16,076 nucleotides of DNA from contig JAZNVP010000071.1 of the NCBI GenBank assembly GCA_045592865.1, forward strand, positions 1-16,076, read 5' to 3'. Origin of the DNA: RGIG9114 sp045592865. Lineage in GTDB: Bacteria; Bacillota; Clostridia; Oscillospirales; JAGBHD01. Under the pieces are notes generated by a model that ran no database searches, was not told the DNA's origin, and saw only the letters and a list, made by a program, of their open reading frames with translations. This document shows, in pieces, positions 6,874 through 13,740 of the stretch. A program made the translations under genes and the position numbers. Numbering within the stretch: position 1 is the first letter of the stretch; every line of letters begins with the position of its first letter.

Positions 6874-8091
6874 TTAAGACGCTTCTTTTAATTGTTGTTC
6901 AGATACGTTTTGTGCTGTTTCCAACATATTCTCTGCGAAAATTGCGTATCCTTTGGTTGGATCATCAACTAATACGTGCGTTACCGCACCGACGAGTTTG
7001 CCGTTTTGAATGATAGGACTGCCGCTCATTCCCTGGACTATACCGCCCGTTTCGGAGAGGAGATCTGGGTCGGTTATCTTGATAACCATATTTTTAGTTA
7101 ACTGAGAAGAGTTAAGACTGATTTTTTCGATCTCTACTTCAAAGCGCCCCTTTCCGCTCGGAAGGGTGGTTATTATCTCTGCTTTGCCGGGAGAGATGCT
7201 CTGCTTATAGCCTATTTCTATCTCTTCTCCTTTAGGAAGAGAATAGATTTTACCGAAAACACCTGTTTCGGTATTCTTGAGAAGGTCTCCCGTGTCGCCG
7301 CCCTTAAGACTGCCCTTTAGTTCTCCGGGAATACCCGAAACACCTTTACTTACATCGAAAATCTGAGCTGAGGTTATTTCGCCTTTTCCGACCGATAGAA
7401 TGTTTCCCGATGAAGTATCGCAGATGGGGTGGCCGAGTCCTCCGAAGCTCATAGTTTCGGGGTCGATAAAGGTCATGGTTCCAATTCCTGCGGCAGAGTC
7501 CTTTATCCACATTCCGACCCTCAACATTCCGTCGGAGCAGAGTAGAGGGGTTAATTCGGTCTCAAAGGTGTCGCCGCCGCGTTTATAGACCACAGTCAAG
7601 GCTTTTCCGCCCGAATTTTCGACCGCTTCTCTGATGTTTTCGTTTGTGGCAACCGTTTTGCCGTTTATTGAAACGAGGCAGTCGCCAACCGAGAGCCCTG
7701 CTTTTTTTGCAGGACAGAGTTCTCCGTCTTTGGTCTGCAGATTAGAGAGGGATATCACCGTTACTCCGTCGGTCAAAAATTTAATGCCAAACGGGTCGCC
7801 GCTTAAAATTACCTTTTTTGTTTCTGCCTTATTAACGGTTATTTCCTTTACCGGAAAAACGCCGAGTATTTTGAGTTTCAGCCTTTGGCTTTCATTCTGT
7901 CCGAACGCGGTCTGAAGCTCGGCTTCTGTTTTGTGGGCAGAAACCAATTCATACCTCCCGAATGAGATTTCTTCGGTTTCGGTAGAGTTAATCTCGTTCG
8001 GCAGGACAAAATAAAAATGTCCGACAAGCGAAAAATAAAAAATACTAAGCGCAAGGAAAGAACCGAAGGCAACCTTAAAATATTTTTTCAT
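6874..8091 (-). CDS. spoIVB: SpoIVB sporulation signalling serine protease (hybrid 3' end)
   Basis: A 405-residue S55-family peptidase. In Bacillus subtilis SpoIVB is made in the forespore, crosses to the intermembrane space and cleaves SpoIVFA, which releases pro-sigma-K processing. Residues 5-30 are a membrane anchor or signal, about 95-185 a PDZ domain (LSVGDCLVSINGK), and the rest the peptidase. By comparison with the family I place the triad at His221 (GLGHP), Asp341 (ITDPD) and Ser356 (GMSGSP). The last 50 codons (from Ser356) use codons unlike the rest, such as GTA, TTA and GAT, and a displaced homologous end lies at 2120-2272. AAGGAG precedes the ATG. The usual neighbours recN and spo0A are not adjacent. 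I see no convincing sigma-F or sigma-G promoter; a small hairpin is in the 84-bp gap behind the HAD gene (8113-8129). Confidence 0.93.
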   Translation of the reverse strand: MKKYFKVAFGSFLALSIFYFSLVGHFYFVLPNEINSTETEEISFGRYELVSAHKTEAELQTAFGQNESQRLKLKILGVFPVKEITVNKAETKKVILSGDPFGIKFLTDGVTVISLSNLQTKDGELCPAKKAGLSVGDCLVSINGKTVATNENIREAVENSGGKALTVVYKRGGDTFETELTPLLCSDGMLRVGMWIKDSAAGIGTMTFIDPETMSFGGLGHPICDTSSGNILSVGKGEITSAQIFDVSKGVSGIPGELKGSLKGGDTGDLLKNTETGVFGKIYSLPKGEEIEIGYKQSISPGKAEIITTLPSGKGRFEVEIEKISLNSSQLTKNMVIKITDPDLLSETGGIVQGMSGSPIIQNGKLVGAVTHVLVDDPTKGYAIFAENMLETAQNVSEQQLKEAS

Positions 8092-8175
8092 AAGGCTCCT
8101 TAAACTGTTATTGACGGAACTTTTCCGCCTATAATAGTTTTGACAATTCTCCTTGCGCTGATAACTGTTAATTTT

Positions 8176-8937
8176 TTATTTTGAAAGCTCGTTTATGACG
8201 TAAGCGATGGCATCTTCTGTGTTTCTTGGTGCAATTTTCTTTGCATATTTTTTAATCTCGTCCGACGCGTTTTCGGTGGCAAAACTTAAGTCTGCAACCT
8301 TTAGCATACTGATATCGTTCTCGAAATCTCCGACCGTTACAAGCGTGTGCGCCCCGAGATAATCCTTTAGGTAAAGACAGGCGTTTCCCTTATTTGAATC
8401 TATATTTATCATTTCAACGCCCGTTGGCCAACTTCTTCTTACTTCAACGGGAAGGGAAGAAATTGCAGTGAGTTCGGAAGCAAAATCTCTGATAATAATA
8501 GCGTTTTCTTCGTTTTCGGTAACAAAAACGGCTTTATAAATATCGTGCTCCCCGTTTAAATAGGATAAACTTCTTTCGGGAGGTATATCGCAGTTGTCTT
8601 TCGCGTAGACCCGCACCGCAGTTATTTTATCCGAAAATTTTTGCGAAATAAACTTTATGACAGAAAAAGCAGTTGCAGGGAGAAACCCTTCTTTTATAGC
8701 TTTGCCGGTTTCGGCGTCGAAAATCAAAGAGCCGTTAAAGGAAAGAATCGGTGCGCTTGTTTTAACACCGAGATCCATAATAAACTTAGGATATCTGCCC
8801 GAAGCGATGGTAAATGCGCCGCCCTCGGAGATAAAATATTCGATCGCTTCCTTATTTTTTTGGCTTATTTTTCCGCTTTCATAGGTGAGGGTTCCGTCAA
8901 CGTCGGAGCAAAGCAGAATTCCAGAAAACTTTCCCAT
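8176..8937 (-). CDS. Cof-type HAD-superfamily phosphatase
   Basis: A 253-residue haloacid-dehalogenase-type hydrolase of the Cof (IIB cap) class, which typically dephosphorylates sugar phosphates or similar small metabolites. Motif I is DVDGT with nucleophile Asp12 and Asp14, motif II is the SGR at 46-48, motif III is Lys183 (NKGNA), and motif IV is GDFEND with Asp204 and Asp208. The cap lies between about 80 and 180. The first ATG, at 8946, touches AAAGG with no spacing, whereas the ATG at 8937 has that AAAGGA at normal distance, so I choose 8937. It lies 84 bp upstream of spoIVB on the same strand and may be cotranscribed with it. The true substrate cannot be read from the sequence. Confidence 0.88.
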   Translation of the reverse strand: MGKFSGILLCSDVDGTLTYESGKISQKNKEAIEYFISEGGAFTIASGRYPKFIMDLGVKTSAPILSFNGSLIFDAETGKAIKEGFLPATAFSVIKFISQKFSDKITAVRVYAKDNCDIPPERSLSYLNGEHDIYKAVFVTENEENAIIIRDFASELTAISSLPVEVRRSWPTGVEMINIDSNKGNACLYLKDYLGAHTLVTVGDFENDISMLKVADLSFATENASDEIKKYAKKIAPRNTEDAIAYVINELSK

Positions 8938-8961
8938 AGCAAACATCCTTTCTCTTCCATA

Positions 8962-8990
8962 AGTTTAACAAAACGGGATATCTTTGTCAA
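8962..8990 (-). promoter_or_regulatory. Sigma-A promoter of the HAD phosphatase gene
   Basis: On the minus strand TTGACA (8985-8990), a 17-bp spacer and TAAACT (8962-8967), with TGT before the -10 as an extended -10. It starts right after the terminator of the upstream Cys-rich peptide gene, so the HAD gene is an independent unit. Confidence 0.65.
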
Positions 8991-8994
8991 CAAA

Positions 8995-9030
8995 GCAAAG
9001 GACCGAAGGGTTCCCCCTTCGGTCCTTTGC
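8995..9030. terminator. Terminator of the Cys-rich peptide gene
   Basis: Perfect 16-bp GC-rich stem (8995-9010 and 9015-9030) with a 4-nt loop, seven bases beyond the stop codon of the 35-residue peptide gene. The U-run after it on the minus strand is weak (TTTG at the end of the arm, then TTGTTGACA). Confidence 0.7.
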
Positions 9031-9037
9031 TTCTCAG

Positions 9038-9145
9038 TTAGCAACCGCAGCCGTTATCTCTACCGCAGTCGTTGCCGCAACCGTTACCGCATCCGCAAAC
9101 AAGGATGAGTAACACAATGAGAATTAAGCAACAACAGTTATTCAT
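9038..9145 (-). CDS. Small Cys/Gly-rich membrane peptide (35 residues)
   Basis: A short gene with strong support. It has AAAGGAGG nine bases before the ATG, 35 codons, a TAA stop, and a strong hairpin terminator seven bases later. The peptide begins MNNCCC, continues with an aliphatic stretch (residues 7-16) long enough to enter the membrane, and ends in a Cys-Gly-Asn-rich tail with CGCGNGCG and CGC. Nine of 35 residues are cysteine. Similar tiny Cys-rich peptides in Clostridia are often annotated with the misleading name 'chorion class high-cysteine protein'; their function is unknown. Metal binding, membrane association or a spore-coat role are possible. It is divergent from ctsR. A perfect dyad TTCAGA-tgc-TCTGAA (9183-9197) lies in its upstream region; I see no clear promoter. 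Confidence 0.75.
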   Translation of the reverse strand: MNNCCCLILIVLLILVCGCGNGCGNDCGRDNGCGC

Positions 9146-9182
9146 TCTCGGTTTCCTCCTTTAACAGTTTCGATATATACTA

Positions 9183-9197
9183 TTCAGATGCTCTGAA
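9183..9197. promoter_or_regulatory. Short perfect dyad upstream of the Cys-rich peptide gene
   Basis: TTCAGA and TCTGAA separated by TGC, 38 bases upstream of the peptide start codon. Its size and symmetry would suit a dimeric repressor, but no known operator consensus is matched. It could be chance. Confidence 0.25.
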
Positions 9198-9279
9198 ATG
9201 TGTTACAAATTCCTCAAAAAATGAGAAAACGGGAGAAAAGAGGAGAAAAACGGAGTTCTTGGATAAAATGTCGGTCGAG

Positions 9280-9312
9280 TTTGACTTTAACTGACTTTGA
9301 CTTTAACTGACT
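9280..9312. promoter_or_regulatory. Tandem CtsR operator
   Basis: A 16-bp unit (TTTGACTTTAACTGAC) occurs twice in direct tandem at 9280-9295 and 9296-9311. On the minus strand each unit reads AGTCAGT-TAA-AGTCAAA, a good fit to the known CtsR box of two heptads with a 3-bp spacer (RGTCAAA-NAN-RGTCAAA); the first heptad is 5/7 and the second 7/7. The boxes overlap by one base. A further AGTCAAA heptad in the other orientation is at 9328-9334. The boxes cover the -35 of the ctsR promoter, so CtsR should repress its own operon. Confidence 0.85.
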
Positions 9313-9325
9313 TTTGATTTAAGAT
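9297..9325 (+). promoter_or_regulatory. Promoter of the ctsR-mcsA-mcsB-clpC operon
   Basis: TTGACT (9297-9302), a 17-bp spacer and TAAGAT (9320-9325). The -35 hexamer is inside the second CtsR box, which explains how repressor binding would block it. Another TTGACT is at 9281-9286 in the first box. The -10 matches consensus at 4 of 6 positions. Confidence 0.6.
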
Positions 9326-9346
9326 AGAGTCAAAGAGGTGGCAAGG

Positions 9347-9796
9347 ATGAACATAAGCGATATAATTATGAATGAAATAATCTCGGCGATGGGGGAGGCA
9401 GGAAGCGCTACCTTCAGGCGAAACGAGTTTGCCGAAAAGGTGGGCTGTGTTCCGAGTCAGATAAACTACGTTATAACCTCTCGGTTTACGCCTGAGAAGG
9501 GTTATATTGTCCGCAGTAAAAGGGGCGGAGGCGGCTCGGTTACCATAACCAAGATAAACTACGGCTTTGGCCTTATGATGCACATAATCAACTCGGTTGG
9601 CTCTTCGATGGATGAGAACAGCGCGAGGGTAATACTCGAAAATCTTTATCTCGAGGGCGAGATAGACGAAAAGACGATGAACGTAATATTTGCCGCGGTT
9701 TGCGACATAACCTTAAAAGAGCTTCCCGCAGAAATGCGCGACTCTGTGAGGGCTTCGATATTTAAGAATTCACTGCTTTCATATATAAGGAAATAA
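9347..9796 (+). CDS. ctsR: CtsR, transcriptional repressor of class III heat-shock genes
   Basis: A 149-residue CtsR-family repressor. It starts NISDIIMNEI as in the family, followed by the winged helix-turn-helix (VPSQINYVITSRF, about 34-46) and the glycine-rich wing with the conserved Arg (RGGGG, about 56-62). The C-terminal part (about 85-149) is the dimerisation and McsB-regulated domain. A GTG at 9338 is also in frame, but it would overlap the ribosome binding site GAGGTGG (9335-9341), and homologues start at the NISDII motif; ATG 9347 is preferred. It is the first gene of a five-gene operon and has CtsR boxes at its promoter, so it should be autoregulated. In the family, heat or McsB activity releases CtsR from DNA. 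Confidence 0.95.
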   Translation: MNISDIIMNEIISAMGEAGSATFRRNEFAEKVGCVPSQINYVITSRFTPEKGYIVRSKRGGGGSVTITKINYGFGLMMHIINSVGSSMDENSARVILENLYLEGEIDEKTMNVIFAAVCDITLKELPAEMRDSVRASIFKNSLLSYIRK

Positions 9797-9812
9797 AGAA
9801 AGGAAGAAAAAT

Positions 9813-10301
9813 ATGATTTGCGAACACTGCAGAAAAAGAAATGCAACAACACATATAACCGAAACGATAAACGGCGTTACAAAAAAGCTTAGTCTTTGCT
9901 CCCTTTGCGCTTCGGAGATGAACTACGGCGGATTTTTGGAGAATATGAATATAGGAAATCTTCTCGGTTCGGTTTTACTCGGCGACAGCACCTATGCAAG
10001 AGAGGAGAAAAAATGCTCGGTTTGCGGCTCGACGAGAAGGCGGATAATAGAAACGGGTCTTGCGGGTTGTTCGGAGTGTTACAGGGTGTTTAAAACCGAA
10101 CTTTTGACCCCTATCGAGAAGATACACGGAAAGGTAAGCCACGTTGGAAAGAGGCCGCCGGCTTCTGAGAAGGATAACACCGAAGAGATAATTAAGGAAA
10201 AAGAAGAGCTTCTCAAGAAGGCGATCGAAGAACAGGACTTTGAAACTGCGGCGGCTTTAAGAGATGAGATAAAGGATTTGAAAGGCGGTGAGGGCAGATG
10301 A
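9813..10301 (+). CDS. mcsA: McsA, zinc-binding activator of the McsB arginine kinase
   Basis: A 162-residue protein with four CxxC pairs (Cys3/6, 29/32, 68/71, 86/89), as expected for McsA zinc fingers, and a C-terminal UVR domain (about 127-158; DFETAAALRDEIKDL). In B. subtilis McsA binds and activates McsB and acts as a ClpC adaptor and thiol-stress sensor. All eight cysteines are present. A purine-rich ribosome binding site (AGAAAGGAAG) precedes the ATG. The stop codon overlaps the mcsB start by four bases (ATGA), consistent with translational coupling of the two partners. Confidence 0.93.
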   Translation: MICEHCRKRNATTHITETINGVTKKLSLCSLCASEMNYGGFLENMNIGNLLGSVLLGDSTYAREEKKCSVCGSTRRRIIETGLAGCSECYRVFKTELLTPIEKIHGKVSHVGKRPPASEKDNTEEIIKEKEELLKKAIEEQDFETAAALRDEIKDLKGGEGR

Positions 10302-11308
10302 ATAAGTGGTTTGATGCTATTGGAAACGACACCGATATTGCGATAAGTTCAAGGATAAGACTGGCAAGAAACTTTTCTTCTGTTCCTTTTCCGAACGCGG
10401 CTTCGCAGCCGGAGGCATCTGAGGTTTATGAAAAGGTAAAAGAGGCGCTTTCGGGCGAAGACATAAGCTTTAGAAGACTTTCTGAAATGAACGAGCAGGA
10501 AAAGTCGGCTATGATAGCAAGGCATCTTATAAGTCCGCCTTTTTCCAAAATGACCGACCGCGGAGCGTTGGGACTAACCTCTGACGAGTCGCTCTCAATA
10601 ATGATAAACGAAGAGGACCACATAAGAATACAGGCGCTTTCGTCGGGCAATAATCTATTGGAAGCTTACAAGAAGGCTTCCGAAACAGAGGAGAAGATAA
10701 GTGCGAAACATCCCTTTGCGTTTGACGAAACCCTTGGATACTTAACGGCTTGTCCGACTAATCTCGGAACGGGACTCAGGGCATCGGTCATGCTCCATCT
10801 TCCCGCGCTCGAAGAAAACGGAGATATTCAGAATCTGATGGGTATGCTTTCAAAACTCGGGCTTACCATAAGGGGAACCTTCGGTGAGTCCACCAAATCG
10901 GTCGGAAGCCTCTATCAGATATCAAATCAGGTAACGCTTGGAATTGATGAAAAGAACTCGATAGGAAACCTTTCGGCGATAGTATCGCAGATAATCGAAA
11001 GGGAGAGGGCGGCAAGACGTGCGCTCTATGAAAACAGTCTTACTTTTGAGGACTGCTTCCATAGGAGTCTTGCAGTTCTTTCTTCGGCGAGACTTATGTC
11101 GGGCGAGGAGCTTTACGGGCATCTTTCGGTTATAAGGACTGGGGCAACGCTCGGTCTTATCGCTGAAGAGAAAACTGCCGTTATAACAAGACTTTTATTC
11201 TGCACCTCGGCGGGTGAAATAATAATGGAAAGCGGCAGGAATCTGTCTCCTGCGGAAAGAGACGCCATCAGGGCGACCGAGGTCAGAAATTCTAAACTGT
11301 TTAGTTGA
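10298..11308 (+). CDS. mcsB: McsB, protein arginine kinase
   Basis: A 336-residue guanido-kinase-fold enzyme that phosphorylates arginine residues of proteins and so tags them for ClpC-ClpP. Visible family motifs are SSRIRLARN (17-25, nucleotide phosphate contacts), NEEDHIRIQ (104-112, substrate and catalytic acids), CPTNLGTGLRASVM (Cys152 active-site loop), and LYQISNQVTLG. The C terminus keeps RDAIRA (321-326), matching the RDxxRA phosphoarginine-binding motif described for McsB, so allosteric self-regulation is probably retained. It overlaps mcsA by four bases and ends 17 bases before clpC. It differs from creatine/arginine kinases by lacking the long N-terminal domain. Confidence 0.94.
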   Translation: MNKWFDAIGNDTDIAISSRIRLARNFSSVPFPNAASQPEASEVYEKVKEALSGEDISFRRLSEMNEQEKSAMIARHLISPPFSKMTDRGALGLTSDESLSIMINEEDHIRIQALSSGNNLLEAYKKASETEEKISAKHPFAFDETLGYLTACPTNLGTGLRASVMLHLPALEENGDIQNLMGMLSKLGLTIRGTFGESTKSVGSLYQISNQVTLGIDEKNSIGNLSAIVSQIIERERAARRALYENSLTFEDCFHRSLAVLSSARLMSGEELYGHLSVIRTGATLGLIAEEKTAVITRLLFCTSAGEIIMESGRNLSPAERDAIRATEVRNSKLFS

Positions 11309-11325
11309 AAGGATAGGTGATAATA

Positions 11326-13740
11326 TTGTTTATATTTGAGGGCTTTACTGAAAAGGCTAACAATGCGCTTAACAGTGCGCTGACTTTTGCCGAAGAAATG
11401 GGCCACTCCTATATTGGAACCGAGCATATTCTTTTAGGACTTTTAAAAGAGGGGAATTCTGTTTCTTCCGCAGTTTTGGGGAGCAGTAATATTACCCTGG
11501 AGATGATAAAAAAGAGAACCGAAGAGGTGTGCGGCAAGGGAAGCAGAATGAAACTTTCTCCCGCCGATTTCACGCCGAGGAGCAAACGTGTGCTTGAGAA
11601 TTCTATCGCGATAGCGCGAAAGATGGGCCACTCTTATATTGGCACCGAGCATCTTCTTCTTTCGCTTCTTTCGGAGACCGACAGTTATGCAGTTGGTTTC
11701 ATTAAGGAAGCGGGTGTGGATATATCCGCGCTTTCCAAAAAGTGCCTTGAGGCTGTCGGTGAAGAAAAGACCGACGTCGAGAAGGGCAAAAAAGGAGAAA
11801 AATCGGAAAACGATAAATACGGAAAGGACCTCACGCTTCTTGCGAAAAAGGGGCTTCTCGATCCCGTTATCGGAAGAGAAAAAGAGATCGAGAGGGTTAT
11901 GGAAATACTCTCGAGAAGAAGCAAAAACAACCCCTGCCTTATCGGTGAGCCCGGTGTTGGTAAGACTGCAATAGCAGAGGGCCTTGCGCTTCTGGTTGCA
12001 TCGGGAAAGGTGCCCGAGACCCTTAAAAACAAGAGAATATTCTCGCTTGATCTGACGGGAATGCTCGCGGGAACCAAATACAGAGGCGATTTTGAAGAGC
12101 GCATCAAGAATTTTATCGACGATATAATAAAAAAGGGCGACACCATAGTTTTCATTGATGAAATACACAATATTGTTGGCGCGGGTGCCGCAGAGGGTGC
12201 AGTCGATGCCGCTAATATTTTAAAGCCTTCGCTTTCGAGAGGGGAACTGCAGGTTATCGGCGCCACGACCCTTAACGAATACCGCAAGTTTATCGAAAAG
12301 GATGCGGCGCTTGAGAGAAGGTTCCAGCCCGTAACGGTGGCAGAGCCTTCGGCGGAAGACACCGTGCTTATCTTAAAGGGCCTTCGCGATAAATACGAGG
12401 CGCATCATAATATCAAGATAACCGATGAAGCGATAAACTCGGCGGTGGAACTTTCGAGCAGATATATAAACGACCGATTTCTTCCCGATAAGGCGATAGA
12501 TCTTATCGACGAGGCTTCGTCCAGAGTAAGACTTAAGGTGTTCACCGCTCCCCCCGACGTTAAAAATCTTGAGGATAAGTTAATGCGGCTCGGCGAAGAA
12601 AAGGCGGCGGCGGTGAACTGCCAGGACTTTGAACGCGCGGCAAAACTTCGCGACGAGGAAAAGACCCTTAAAGAAGAGCTTGAGGCGATAAAGGGGGATT
12701 GGCAGAAGGAGAGCACCAACGTTAAACTTGAACTTTCTCCCTCTGATATAGCCGAGATAGTGGCATCTATGACGGGAATTCCCGTTAAGAAACTGGGCGA
12801 GAGCGAACGCGAAAGGCTTATGAACCTCGAGGAAGAACTTCACAAGAGGGTCAAGGGGCAACACGATGCGGTAACGGCGGTAGCAAAGGCAGTCCGCCGA
12901 GGCGCCGCAGGTATGAAAGACCCCAAAAGGCCGATGGGCTCGTTTATATTCTTAGGTCCCACGGGTGTTGGAAAAACCGAGCTTTGCAAGGCTCTTGCCG
13001 AGGCGCGTTTCGGGAATGAGAACGACGTTTTGAGACTCGATATGTCGGAATATATGGAGAAGCATTCGGTATCGCGAATGATTGGCTCTCCTCCCGGATA
13101 TATCGGCTTTGACGAGGGCGGACAACTGACCGAAAAGATCAGAAGAAAGCCCTATTCGGTGGTGCTTTTTGACGAGATCGAGAAGGCTCACCCCGACGTT
13201 TTCAATATTCTTCTTCAGATCCTTGAGGACGGAATTTTAACCGACTCCACCGGCAGAAAGGTTGATTTTAAGAACACCGTTATTATAATGACCTCAAACG
13301 TTGGAGCAAGGCTTATAACCGAGAAAAAATCTTCGCTCGGCTTTACGGGAGAGAATACCGACTTTAGCACCGAGGCGGTTAAAGCAGAACTTAAAAAGAC
13401 CTTCCGCCCTGAGTTTTTAAACCGAATTGACGATATTATCGTGTTCGGAAAGCTCTCCAAGGAAGAGACGGTTTCTATTGCCGAGAATATGCTTGAAGGC
13501 TTAAAAGAGAGAAGCCGCGGAGCAGGTGTGGAGTTCAGTTTCACAGAAGAAGCAGCAAGGCTTATTGCCGAAAAGGGTTACGACGAGGTTTACGGCGCCA
13601 GACCCTTAAGAAGACTTATCGTTACCGAGGTTGAGGACGTTCTGAGTGAAAAGATAATTTCGGGCGAGATAACGGATAGCGGTAAAATCGAGCTTTATGC
13701 CGAAAACGGAGAGTTAAGGTTCAGAAATTTGGGAGAATAA
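11326..13740 (+). CDS. clpC: ClpC, AAA+ unfoldase of the Clp protease
   Basis: An 804-residue class I Clp/Hsp100 ATPase that unfolds McsB-marked or adaptor-delivered proteins and feeds them to ClpP. Two Clp_N repeats occupy residues 1-145. D1 has Walker A GEPGVGKT (207-214) and Walker B VFIDEIH (275-281). A UVR-type middle domain (416-455) marks it as ClpC and not ClpB. D2 has Walker A GPTGVGKT (544-551) and Walker B VVLFDEI (612-618), followed by the ClpB_D2 small domain. I choose the TTG at 11326: it gives the usual N terminus (MFIFEGFTEKA), and AGGTGAT just upstream pairs with the 16S rRNA tail. A GTG at 11317 is in frame and would add three residues. It is the fourth gene of the CtsR operon. 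Confidence 0.93.
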   Translation: MFIFEGFTEKANNALNSALTFAEEMGHSYIGTEHILLGLLKEGNSVSSAVLGSSNITLEMIKKRTEEVCGKGSRMKLSPADFTPRSKRVLENSIAIARKMGHSYIGTEHLLLSLLSETDSYAVGFIKEAGVDISALSKKCLEAVGEEKTDVEKGKKGEKSENDKYGKDLTLLAKKGLLDPVIGREKEIERVMEILSRRSKNNPCLIGEPGVGKTAIAEGLALLVASGKVPETLKNKRIFSLDLTGMLAGTKYRGDFEERIKNFIDDIIKKGDTIVFIDEIHNIVGAGAAEGAVDAANILKPSLSRGELQVIGATTLNEYRKFIEKDAALERRFQPVTVAEPSAEDTVLILKGLRDKYEAHHNIKITDEAINSAVELSSRYINDRFLPDKAIDLIDEASSRVRLKVFTAPPDVKNLEDKLMRLGEEKAAAVNCQDFERAAKLRDEEKTLKEELEAIKGDWQKESTNVKLELSPSDIAEIVASMTGIPVKKLGESERERLMNLEEELHKRVKGQHDAVTAVAKAVRRGAAGMKDPKRPMGSFIFLGPTGVGKTELCKALAEARFGNENDVLRLDMSEYMEKHSVSRMIGSPPGYIGFDEGGQLTEKIRRKPYSVVLFDEIEKAHPDVFNILLQILEDGILTDSTGRKVDFKNTVIIMTSNVGARLITEKKSSLGFTGENTDFSTEAVKAELKKTFRPEFLNRIDDIIVFGKLSKEETVSIAENMLEGLKERSRGAGVEFSFTEEAARLIAEKGYDEVYGARPLRRLIVTEVEDVLSEKIISGEITDSGKIELYAENGELRFRNLGE

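Larger units (their letters stand above)
2275..7028. mobile_element. Putative integrated segment in spoIVB that carries a replacement 3' end
   Basis: The boundaries are inferred from the two spoIVB 3' ends. Both junctions share the 7-bp sequence CCGCTCA on the plus strand (2268-2274 and 7022-7028), at the codons for the catalytic-serine motif. Between them lie the 161-residue ORF, the collagen-like gene with its leader, a terminator, and the foreign-looking last 50 codons of spoIVB. Integrative elements that enter the 3' part of a gene and restore it with their own copy are well known, but no integrase, transposase or relaxase is visible here. The segment may be cargo left after loss of a recombinase, be mobilised in trans, or have arrived by homologous recombination. 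Exact ends are uncertain. Confidence 0.5.

Noticed and set aside
8111..8135. Plus-strand promoter TTGACG/TATAAT in the gap upstream of spoIVB
   Set aside because: The spacer is only 13 bp and no plus-strand gene follows.
8641..9108. 155-codon plus-strand frame between the HAD gene and the Cys-rich peptide gene
   Set aside because: It is antisense to the HAD gene, crosses a strong terminator and lies opposite the peptide gene. No ribosome binding site.
11443..12362. Two long minus-strand frames (241 and 225 codons) opposite clpC
   Set aside because: Both are shadows of the clpC coding frame with no ribosome binding site, promoter or recognisable domain.
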